Positions 10,001 to 15,315 of a DNA stretch of 26,489 nt are shown here, in pieces. The notes beneath the pieces were generated by a model, which did no database searches, was not told the DNA's origin, and worked only from the letters and a program-made list of their open reading frames with translations. The translations under genes were made by a program, and so were the position numbers. The first letter of the stretch is position 1; each line of letters starts with the position of its first letter. This DNA comes from a virus: the IMG/VR virus record IMGVR_UViG_3300009083_000129, positions 1 to 26,489 of that record. One strand, 5' to 3'.

Positions 10001-11469
10001 ATCTTCTGCGGCAAACCGTTGAGCGGAAGTATCTTTCTTGGAAGACCCGCTACAGAGGGCGGCCATTGAGGAATGACCGCACCGGAACCTGTGACCCCGG
10101 CCTTTTGCTTCTTATAATATTTCCCGGTTGTGAGCGCGTCCTGGTGATTTCCGAAACCATCGTAGTGAAGTTCAGCGTCACCTGACGTTATTCCGAGATT
10201 TCTTGGCTCGCTCCGCGTTACGATCCTGTTCTGGTCGTTCATGCTGGCGTCGAAACGGTCAATGGCAGACAGTCCCTCAAGCCCTGAGATATACGCGGTT
10301 GCCACGGTTTTATTGACCGGCATCATGATCTTGACACCGCCAAACATGAAGTGCCCATGCTCTACGGCCTGAGCATCCAATGCCTTTCGCTCGCCGCTCT
10401 CACCGATCCGCCCGTTGTTTTTGAAACCGGGGATTTTATAAACATTGCCATCGGTTCCGGTCAGTTCAATCGGACCCCCGGTAATAAAACGCCTCAACAG
10501 CGCCTTCGTATCCTCAACGCCGCTGAAATCGATGCCCACGCCCTGCGGAATGCCGGCAGCCTCAGCCAGAGACCCGCCCTTGAATTCGGAGCCGGTTCCA
10601 CTGACAGAATAAGGCTGGATCGGGTCGAAGTTGTCGTTGATCCCACCGTCCGTGACGAAGCTTGAATTCACCGCGGCGCCACGGTCGTCCTCGCCGTTTA
10701 CGTTGTTCATATCGGCGTACGGGTTCTCTTCTTCCTCGTCCTCTGCGTAGGAGCGGTAGCTGGTCTTCGAGGAAATCAGTTTGTCAACATCCGTCTTCTT
10801 CTTGACGGCAAAAAATCCGGTCGATTGATTGAACCGGTCGTATTCTGCCATACCAGGAACGTAGTTTCCAAACCCCTCAAATTGGTTGAGGCGAAGCTCC
10901 TGCACGACATCCGCGAAGCCGCCGATCAACCCGCCGAAGTCTGTTCCCATGCCGGCCATGCGGGCCGCCTGAGCCACATGGCCCCGATCCTGAGCCGCCC
11001 ACAGCATACTTGTGACATCTGAAAGGGCGTTAGCCTGCTTCAGCAGCGGATAGAGATCGCCGATGGTTCCATTACCAAACTTAACATCGGTTATGAAGTG
11101 CAGGTCGACCGGAGCGGACATCAGGCCGGCCATAACGCCCTGGTTTTTCGTGATGTCGGCGACAAATGGGTTAGCTGAGCGGGTCTGGTCGTAGGCATTG
11201 CTGACCACCCAGGCAAGCGCCTTATTGACCGCGGGGGTGAAATCGTGGTTGGGCTGGCGGTTGGCTTCTTCAATGGAAAAACGAAGAATGCCGAACTGTC
11301 CAGAGAAGTCGGCTTCGGTTAGGACTTTATTGGACAATTCGCTGGGATGGGTTTCGCCGAAGTTCGCATCCACCCGGCTGGACAGGTTGGGCGTAACGGC
11401 CCGGATATTATCCGCCATGCGCGAGATAATGGATTTCTTGTTGAAAGCGGATACGAATTTTCCAGCCAT
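4042..11469 (-). CDS. Tail tape measure protein
   Basis: This gene encodes 2475 residues, starting at ATG 11469 behind a GAGGAG sequence. It sits after the frameshifted chaperone genes, the classic position. Tape measures set tail length and pass with the DNA into the host. Seen: a Pro-rich stretch with an imperfect repeat around residues 460-545; an Ala/Gly/Pro low-complexity linker around 960-1080; Gly/Ala-rich hydrophobic segments around 1640-1730 able to insert in membrane; a long charged coiled coil around 2250-2390; and a hydrophobic C-terminal segment. No lysozyme or peptidase motif was recognised. At the usual 1.5 angstrom per residue, the length predicts a tail of roughly 370 nm, far longer than lambda. 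Two exact copies of the dispersed palindrome (8303, 9906) lie inside it. Confidence 0.93.
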   Translation of the reverse strand: MAGKFVSAFNKKSIISRMADNIRAVTPNLSSRVDANFGETHPSELSNKVLTEADFSGQFGILRFSIEEANRQPNHDFTPAVNKALAWVVSNAYDQTRSANPFVADITKNQGVMAGLMSAPVDLHFITDVKFGNGTIGDLYPLLKQANALSDVTSMLWAAQDRGHVAQAARMAGMGTDFGGLIGGFADVVQELRLNQFEGFGNYVPGMAEYDRFNQSTGFFAVKKKTDVDKLISSKTSYRSYAEDEEEENPYADMNNVNGEDDRGAAVNSSFVTDGGINDNFDPIQPYSVSGTGSEFKGGSLAEAAGIPQGVGIDFSGVEDTKALLRRFITGGPIELTGTDGNVYKIPGFKNNGRIGESGERKALDAQAVEHGHFMFGGVKIMMPVNKTVATAYISGLEGLSAIDRFDASMNDQNRIVTRSEPRNLGITSGDAELHYDGFGNHQDALTTGKYYKKQKAGVTGSGAVIPQWPPSVAGLPRKILPLNGLPQKMALAQARFTGDTSQRSPSGIPVPQWPPVPTSEPRRISPLAAPRQIEKFRQALQLPQSTGIYDPATAAAGTSDPIHGQVYDSIFSAGALTSSKLGNLMTSLARANSISGYPQPNNDRLRFGLGEQNRVLSSMNLHDVVSGADARGFALGQASARNFIDSLGLQTVFEASDDLRTSKEVPGGYNNTGDEKSGPPVYLLKASSTYRYSYKNDDGKVVFVQGDHNPQEKFEAETERADPQDQVMVSRFAADEQRVLSARRNALDMGITSDEITDESIMEGAAASNERTAYNAVVASAAIDLDYANEGFNVSAQIALAGIKDGWRKAVTAYMPAYQQARSRAEFVALRNAGVYSALAAINNPRPKPLSEKQQLMLQANHTEEASIAAMNEERLPPSDPGDYGDIGEQVDQHNLRTPRQARNIRKVGPDGKPMQTTQRVVSSSSGPAISVKGIAKRSLHISETNGERSRDKTGVDLLAESSSIPVRMANPGGAGEAAMRAAAARAAAAANAASGIPPLAGAGGGGNGGNVPPTTTAVPHVTPPTGGNGRRPQGSADNIPGNDPFAGDGSDVGTPVDPGAPVRTTANSVGVPSSHTTEAPRRVVSSVVSDEILEQAEDIYQQRVGITNDFLVATGLPHGPERDAAVAIASQRLRRNEGREEYLAMLHVGRNPTNAELDQARGFFMDAINNAHAEAPGSNPLDHTENGAAPDRSGGNRTGRPNALVRDAMDRGARRSPDYSPVINPVAAGEKQFFKVASTFMDRYADDHFDGDEDGARSRAGSLYQGYMDAEAKDGSGKAYLNENVEGSYKLDFAIATRSGRFALEGASNFNKRMGPTSIEANFEAAKARGDGGYLGGYSSQHGDLSTGEVDMGNGVVRQVSTIKRDGTVTSTPQMVDMSETIAKAALIKAGSTPTSSDPAAAAETIKSRVNAVIMEHVDNIATAMRKQGASETEIGEATTRIKDAAIYQASQYQKGGARELSETSGSGIAVKNSAQVRFGSQRPANVKDLEDIMASRPGVASKVNDLAERSGKTFDELLSAPASEMNFIEDGEMSLQLGGNGRKRGGSGGWQERVGNMRSSPVVQALYGAYMAKRMLSMAMGPMGAEIEKYGEYASNLGVLGSNANGDVLGAGEAGAAGRKSIGDTWSGRGAYQAFGAFTDANFYMSGMGEGASRFKAAAGVGVTVAGEAMLAGAVAGQMGNAYEASSSMGKFSAGLAKGLPIAGLAAAAVVTGGTAAFEIINMMNPGSDPISWSSIVTNTAKTGAKESAKARFLKENTKFNNQNLFDGLILGGYNQNISRDVSDADIQSVMTPIEKAFAYGEEDPDVKKSIKNAGMLSQYNMDAAAQTQAAQAYFKAFGRVFEEDTVTAAGPNIAKYGAGLIGQMAQYGSGLGYAAGSAGLKAAGDSYGAANDPAVREGMDAVSARNSQLSSQAAMYSSPLDAKTVETIGRVYGVKTQQQAATWTAVNAQMAYAQKGELSVEQQAFAGRVAATSSPMQGAFVSSMGQVANRAGFNAEAVMNFASNTNFTAQQISDIGTFQSGDLQGMSYVANRPGNESLSKYAFNGPGGNSIFETNGDAAMTMARQWAGDNVLTGGIGPGFDWLKDSSSNRETASRMLDTTDKETLDAFMRTDNRGGMFGIRQLAAEKSYNSSMASIGVTFMGIAAQRTYLMGSGTRENPGAGSAWGYEDQQHQMEHAFSEADLNVSETRMNMGNRYAIQRENLQWQGMGASQKYNMWGMDTNYNQNLKQRGWTQEDYQYQDTNRELGLDRGLVDLNENIRFSSGRERRILMRQKDRFVQDYNLQDEQIGKERGRTEEIWALEDERYKKQKEYTIELNSLEIKNFELNKNQRIETYKLDVDDLARKRKELDEQFNLREKIVELTRLNEEKSLERQAMSAGIQAQAIKDQRTYELALQNANKGAGEFMGKISDMAKYEAAMVFMAVMAATGVTMSQIPTSSLIATQNMAVALKNMDENKIRTLIEMLKYFGGG
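8303..8318. repeat. Dispersed 16-bp palindrome, exact copy 2
   Basis: GTTCCGACATCGGAAC lies in the low-complexity linker of the tape measure. Here the gene frame reads GSDVGT, a different frame from copies 1, 3 and 4, so protein sequence does not explain the conservation. Confidence 0.9.
9840..10090 (-). repeat. Imperfect internal duplication in the tape measure
   Basis: Two neighbouring segments of about 40 residues resemble each other. The first reads IPQWPPSVAGLPRKILPL and the second VPQWPPVPTSEPRRISPL, and each is followed by a Q- and K/R-rich helix-like stretch. The units are about 45 residues apart. They differ most exactly where the second carries the 9906 palindrome. Confidence 0.6.
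9906..9921. repeat. Dispersed 16-bp palindrome, exact copy 3
   Basis: GTTCCGATGTCGGAAC lies in the tape measure, read as VPTSEP by the gene. It occupies the position of SVAGLP in the neighbouring copy of the internal repeat, with no change in length. Confidence 0.9.
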
Positions 11470-11511
11470 TGAACGCTCCTCACGAAAAAGGGGAAGTCAG
11501 GATGGGAGGCG

Positions 11512-12164
11512 TCACCCCAACTCCCCTTTACTTTGTGATTTTTCGATCTTTGCTTTCTCTTCCATTCCTTCCCTCACCCAGGGGAGAAGGTATCGCCGGT
11601 AGAAGGAGGGTTCATTTAGAACGCTCTGGTAAATCTCCCGCTCGGTCACAATGGAATTGATGATCAGCATCAGGATTTGGCTGAGGACGGGATCTTCATG
11701 CGCCTCCGCAACGATCTCGTCTTTAACCGCATCCTCTATTTCGGTGAGGAGCTCTTCGCGTTTGGGCGCTGCGGCCCCCAGGTCGGGACTGCGTCAGCAA
11801 TCGCGTCCCAGATTTCCGTCACCATCGGGTGCGGCATCTGCTTGAGCACGGCTTCGATCTTCTCAACCGTTACGCCGATCTTCACCACAGGCTCACCGCC
11901 ATCCTCAACCGACTTCTCGGCGTCCAGCGGGATGTTGGTCCCTGCGAATAACAGGGCGATCTCACGGTGGCAGATTTCCGCGTAGGTCGGGGGCAGCTCG
12001 CGGCGCACGCCGTCGGGGCCCAGTTCCACGCGGTTGATGGTCATGAACTTGGCGATCGAGAGTTCGTCGCCGCTGGTGGGTGGTTTGATCTTCCAAAACC
12101 AGTTGGGTTCTTTCTCAAACGAGTGAACCACTTCGTCAAAAATTGCGTAGGATCCGAATTTCAT
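11512..12164 (-). CDS. Tail assembly chaperone, -1 frameshift product (GT-like)
   Basis: This is the predicted long product of the chaperone gene. Reading starts at ATG 12164, continues for 130 codons to the G-run at 11780-11775, slips back one base, and continues for 87 codons to TGA at 11514-11512. The total is about 217 residues. The extension is acidic and helical (AAAPKREELLTEIEDAV, later YRRYLLPWVREGMEEKAK). It has no start of its own with a ribosome site and fills the gap up to the tape measure exactly. This is the lambda G/GT arrangement, conserved in siphoviruses, in which the long form binds the tape measure and the short form coats the tail tube during assembly. The open extension is directly seen; use of the frameshift is inferred from the conserved layout. 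Confidence 0.78.
11736..12164 (-). CDS. Tail assembly chaperone, short form (G-like)
   Basis: This is the 142-residue zero-frame product. I chose ATG 12164 (MKFGSYAIF) because AGGAGG lies six bases upstream; an in-frame ATG further upstream (12209) would begin inside the end of the tail tube gene. The stop is the TAG at 11738-11736. The protein is acidic and mostly helical and carries no catalytic motif. It sits between tail tube and tape measure, where siphophages encode gpG-type chaperones. The last twelve zero-frame residues after the slip site (PQRPNAKSSSPK) form a short disordered tail, as is usual for the unshifted form. Confidence 0.85.
   Translation of the reverse strand: MKFGSYAIFDEVVHSFEKEPNWFWKIKPPTSGDELSIAKFMTINRVELGPDGVRRELPPTYAEICHREIALLFAGTNIPLDAEKSVEDGGEPVVKIGVTVEKIEAVLKQMPHPMVTEIWDAIADAVPTWGPQRPNAKSSSPK
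11773..11780 (-). other. Candidate -1 ribosomal frameshift site TGGGGGCC
   Basis: In the zero frame the codons are TGG GGG CCG. A tRNA on GGG can re-pair one base back because the run has five Gs. Reading then continues GCC GCA GCG in the long open -1 frame. No canonical X XXY YYZ heptamer is in phase, so the mechanism would be P-site slippage on GGG. Confidence 0.6.
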
Positions 12165-12186
12165 TGTTTGCCTCCTGGAATATCGT

Positions 12187-13215
12187 TTAGTATGCGAGCG
12201 CGGTCGCATTGGTCAGTTCCACCGTGATCGGGGAACCTGCATCGGTCGCGAGGAACATGCCGGTCATGCTCATGATGATCTGGCGGCCGGCGCGAACCGC
12301 GATGGGGTCGGCTGACCAGACCACGTTATCCACCGTGGAATGGCCCTTGATGATCAGACTGGTGGGCACCGGTGTTCCAGTGCCGACCATCTTGTCGGCG
12401 TTGAATTGAAGCTTGAAGTGCGCTTCGCGGAACAGGGAAGCGGCCCAGGCGGAACCACCAGCGGGGTCGTACATCATCTTGCTGTAGAGCGTGGCGTCCG
12501 TGATCTTGACCACGAGCTGAATAGCAAAGGCGCGGGAAACGATATCGAAGGCATCCGGGCTGTAGGAACCCACCACCCACTGTTCGTCCATCGGGATCGA
12601 GTTGCCCGCGACGAAGGAACCCGCCAGAACCTTGAGCGCGGTCGCGGTCGGCAGTTCGATGCCGGCCATCACGGTCAGGAAAGGCACACCGCTGTCGGGG
12701 ATGGCGCCGGTCGGGGTAGTCACCTTGGAGGGCAGACCCCCTGAGACACCGAGCGTACCGCGCACGAAGTTGGCAGCACGCCAGTTCAGACCCAGAGCCG
12801 TCAGGCGGCAGTCCGCCAGTTGATCGCCCCACAGCCCGCCCGGAGCGTGGACCGAGGTGTAATAGTCCACATCGAACGGGTCGGTCTTGAAGTCGATGAC
12901 ATGCTTGAAGGCGCCGGTGGCGCTTGGCACTGCCGTCGAAACATCCTTGCCGATCACGCCGGTCAGGATCGTGCCGATGATGTCAGGCCGGGGGATGAAT
13001 TCCACCTGCCCGCCGCCAAAGACGCCGGTCTTGACCATGTCGCGGATCAGCGGGCTTGGCCCACCGACTTCTGTATCCAACGGCAGCACCACGTTGGTGG
13101 GGGCGAAGGATGCCTGGTTATAGAGCATGTACTTGTAATTGGCCGGGGTGATGTTGGGCACGCCCAACCCGGTTTGTTTCGCAAATCCGAGAACTGACTT
13201 GATAGCAGAGGTCAT
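12187..13215 (-). CDS. Major tail tube protein (putative)
   Basis: This encodes 342 residues from ATG 13215, which overlaps the upstream stop as ATGA and has GGAG eight bases before it. The product is soluble and beta-rich, with Gly/Thr/Val-rich strands and a C-terminal Ig-like-looking segment (AGSPITVELTNATALAY). The position directly upstream of the frameshifted chaperones and tape measure is where the tube subunit is found. It is longer than the smallest tube proteins (about 150-250 residues), so an added surface domain is likely. A second head or neck protein is the alternative, but gene order favours the tube. Its expression is coupled to the preceding gene by the overlap. Confidence 0.72.
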   Translation of the reverse strand: MTSAIKSVLGFAKQTGLGVPNITPANYKYMLYNQASFAPTNVVLPLDTEVGGPSPLIRDMVKTGVFGGGQVEFIPRPDIIGTILTGVIGKDVSTAVPSATGAFKHVIDFKTDPFDVDYYTSVHAPGGLWGDQLADCRLTALGLNWRAANFVRGTLGVSGGLPSKVTTPTGAIPDSGVPFLTVMAGIELPTATALKVLAGSFVAGNSIPMDEQWVVGSYSPDAFDIVSRAFAIQLVVKITDATLYSKMMYDPAGGSAWAASLFREAHFKLQFNADKMVGTGTPVPTSLIIKGHSTVDNVVWSADPIAVRAGRQIIMSMTGMFLATDAGSPITVELTNATALAY

Positions 13216-13757
13216 TGAGGTTTCTCCGTGGTCCAAATTTCAAACTTGATCTTGCTGTGGAAGTCGAAGGCATCCGGCGGACCCCCAGATTGAAGCGTTT
13301 CGGACTTGAGCAGGTAGGTCATAATGCCCTGCGAGACATATTCCGCTGCGGTTTCCACTCCAGCAAAATCGATATCGCGCAGCGTCTTTTCAATTCGTGA
13401 TCTCACCGTGGACGAGATATCTCTTGCCGCGGCAATTTCTTCGCGAGAGCTTTCCAGCAGGCAGCGAGCCTTGACCGAAAACTTGCGGCTCCAGGTGGCG
13501 CAGCCGTGCCCATCGCCCATTTCCATGTTGATGACTTCATCCTGCCAGATGCGCGTCCTGGCGACCCCACCCATGGAGCGGTCAGGGTCGTTCTCGTGAA
13601 TGGTGATTGAGATGCGTGCGACATCGGGGTCGGGATTGCCCTGCAAGGGGCCGATCATGATCACCCCGGCGCGGGTGGGATCGGTGATTAGTAGATCGTC
13701 AATGCAGCTCTTTTGCAGACAGGTGTAGATTTTGTGCAGAACAGCGTCATGGATCAT
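13212..13757 (-). CDS. Putative tail completion / head-tail connector protein
   Basis: This encodes 181 residues. The ATG at 13757 overlaps the adaptor stop (ATGA), and its own stop overlaps the tube-protein start (ATGA). The protein is mixed alpha/beta, starting with MIHDAVLHKIYTCLQKSCID, followed by a strand-rich middle (ARISITIHENDP) and a helical stretch rich in R and E. I cannot name the family from motifs. A gene of this size between adaptor and tube protein is typically a neck or tail-terminator protein that joins head and tail. Strict coupling with both neighbours agrees with that. Confidence 0.65.
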   Translation of the reverse strand: MIHDAVLHKIYTCLQKSCIDDLLITDPTRAGVIMIGPLQGNPDPDVARISITIHENDPDRSMGGVARTRIWQDEVINMEMGDGHGCATWSRKFSVKARCLLESSREEIAAARDISSTVRSRIEKTLRDIDFAGVETAAEYVSQGIMTYLLKSETLQSGGPPDAFDFHSKIKFEIWTTEKPQ

Positions 13758-14392
13758 TTCAACCGTCCTGAGCGGTACAGCTCAATCACCCCACCGCCCG
13801 TGCGCTCGGCGATCTTCTGGTAGTAAACCGCCATCAGATCGGCCACTTCGGGTTGCAGCGGGTTGTCATCCCTGGGGCCGGAGCCCATCTTGAAGCGGTC
13901 CAGCGCGGCTGACCTTGAGCGCATTTGCTCGAACACCTTGGCCTTCACGTACAGCCGGATCAGTTCCATATCCACATCCGGCACATCGAAGATGAAAGCG
14001 TCGTCCTGTTCCGATGTCGGAACGGACCTTGAGGAGTGGTAGGTCAGCAGGACTTCATCGGAGGGGGCTCCCAGGTAAAGGTTGCCGCCCTCCGTGAAGT
14101 AGTAGTTGGACCGTCTGAGCTTCGTTCCTGGTATCTCTTTCCTTCTCTCCAGATAAGTTCCTTTGGGGCTCTCGACTAAAATTTCCAATATGAAATCCAG
14201 CGGTAATACGAATGTCCCATTTAGGAGGCTCATCGCATAACGGTCGGTGCGTTTTGGAAACCAGGTCGAATAGTCTCTGATGCCATCCTTGGCATACAGA
14301 TAAAGGATCTTGCTTGTCCAACGCGGTGATGTTACCGACGTGTCCTGAAGATCAGTGCGAGTGTCCGTGAGGAACGAAGCCCAGGTCGTCAT
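13754..14392 (-). CDS. Head-tail adaptor protein (P22 gp4 / gp6-like, putative)
   Basis: This encodes 212 residues from ATG 14392. The start lies immediately after the stop of the zinc-finger endonuclease gene, with no spacer. The possible ribosome site GAAGG therefore lies within the end of that gene. The opening segment (WTSKILYLYAKDGIRDYSTWFPK), a central beta part with GGNLYLGAPSDEVLLTY and a helical C-terminal half match the general pattern of phage connector or adaptor proteins that bind under the portal. It is separated from the capsid gene only by the endonuclease gene, so in an ancestor without the insertion it would have followed the capsid gene directly. A copy of the dispersed palindrome lies at 14008. 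The family call is by pattern and position. Confidence 0.65.
   Translation of the reverse strand: MTTWASFLTDTRTDLQDTSVTSPRWTSKILYLYAKDGIRDYSTWFPKRTDRYAMSLLNGTFVLPLDFILEILVESPKGTYLERRKEIPGTKLRRSNYYFTEGGNLYLGAPSDEVLLTYHSSRSVPTSEQDDAFIFDVPDVDMELIRLYVKAKVFEQMRSRSAALDRFKMGSGPRDDNPLQPEVADLMAVYYQKIAERTGGGVIELYRSGRLK
14008..14023. repeat. Dispersed 16-bp palindrome, exact copy 4
   Basis: GTTCCGATGTCGGAAC lies within the adaptor gene, read by the gene as VPTSEQ. Confidence 0.9.
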
Positions 14393-15247
14393 TTAGATAG
14401 TTACCTTCAAAAAATCGTTCATTCGCTTCATTGTCGCTTCCTTATCTTTTTGTATTTCGCTTTGCATAACAATCAAACATTCGTAACCTGCTCTCTCAAA
14501 AACGTCTTTCGCGTCTTCTCTCGATTGACCTTCATGCCAGTAGTCACCCCATATTTCTATGAGTTTGTTAGAACCGGAGAGGATGAAGTCTGGACATTTT
14601 CTTTTTCCAGTGTCGATCCGTATCCACAACTTTCCATCTCCAACGTAAGTAAGAGAAGGAAAGATTTCCATGATGTACCGTTCTAGATTGTTCGGCAGGG
14701 TTCCGGCATCTCTTCTGTATTTCAGTAGCCTATCGCCGTATTCCTCGCTACCGGACCTGTACTTTCCAAGGTGGTCCATTGAGCAGAAAGAAAGTCTATC
14801 TCCGACCTTGAAGCTGCTTACGCTCCGAGTTATTCCACTTCCACAGTACGCGCAAAGAACCGTTTTCGGATTTGGCGGCCTCATAAGAGCCATGATTTCC
14901 GGGTCTTTGGATCTGCATGATCTTGAACAATGGTGTCTGCGGTCTGCTTTCGATGATAGGATCTCAAATTCGATCCCACACGTTTTACAGGCTTTGGTCG
15001 TGTACCCGGCTCTTCGTCCTCTCGCCTTCTCTTTTCCATTTAGGTGCTCGTGCTGCCTTTGACATTTTGACGAGCAAAATGATCTGGACGAGATAGATTT
15101 CGGAACCCGGCTGACCTTTCCGCAATTTTTGCAGGTTACTTCTGTTGATTTGGTAAGGTTCTTACAAGCGACTGAACAATATTTTCTCGGTTGAGAAGGA
15201 AAGGTTTCAATCATCTTCCCACATCCCTGGCAAGTAGTTTGCAGCAT
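14393..15247 (-). CDS. Free-standing Vsr-like homing endonuclease with zinc modules
   Basis: This encodes 284 residues from ATG 15247, with AGGAG six bases upstream. The N-terminal half holds repeated Cys modules: C6/C9 with C24/C28, C39/C42 with C58/C62, C87/C90 with C107/C111, and C132/C135 with a later C-x3-H. These are small treble-clef-like zinc folds for DNA binding. The C-terminal 90 residues contain CPDFIL, then LIEIWGDYWHEG and ERAGYECLIVMQSEI. This is the layout of the Vsr/EDxHD nuclease fold used by phage homing endonucleases such as I-Bth0305I. It likely cuts phage genomes lacking the insertion near this locus so that repair copies the gene. It is more AT-rich than its neighbours, has its own promoter and splits the head operon between capsid and adaptor. 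A domestic repair role is less likely in this context. Confidence 0.82.
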   Translation of the reverse strand: MLQTTCQGCGKMIETFPSQPRKYCSVACKNLTKSTEVTCKNCGKVSRVPKSISSRSFCSSKCQRQHEHLNGKEKARGRRAGYTTKACKTCGIEFEILSSKADRRHHCSRSCRSKDPEIMALMRPPNPKTVLCAYCGSGITRSVSSFKVGDRLSFCSMDHLGKYRSGSEEYGDRLLKYRRDAGTLPNNLERYIMEIFPSLTYVGDGKLWIRIDTGKRKCPDFILSGSNKLIEIWGDYWHEGQSREDAKDVFERAGYECLIVMQSEIQKDKEATMKRMNDFLKVTI

Positions 15248-15263
15248 TTCGAACTCCTGTATA

Positions 15264-15275
15264 GAACATTTGTTC
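15264..15275. promoter_or_regulatory. LexA-like operator palindrome GAACATTTGTTC
   Basis: This is GAAC-N4-GTTC inside a perfect palindrome of 8-bp arms and a 2-base centre (15261-15278). It fits the GAACRNRYGTTC core known for LexA/DinR of Gram-positive bacteria. It overlaps the -10 box edge and the expected start point of the endonuclease promoter, an effective repressor position. Confidence 0.55.
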
Positions 15276-15276
15276 T

Positions 15277-15305
15277 ATTATACTGCAAACTTAGCCAAGT
15301 TACAA
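15277..15305 (-). promoter_or_regulatory. Promoter of the Vsr-like endonuclease gene
   Basis: On the minus strand a TTGTAA box (15305-15300) is followed by a 17-base spacer and a perfect TATAAT (15282-15277), just after the capsid stop. The predicted transcript starts near 15270, inside the LexA-like palindrome, about 23 bases before the ATG. Confidence 0.7.
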
Positions 15306-15315
15306 CTACGTGGAA

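Noticed and set aside
9256-10185. Plus-strand open frame of 309 codons opposite the tape measure
   Set aside because: It is antisense to a long clear gene and its sequence is not protein-like. No ribosome site is seen.
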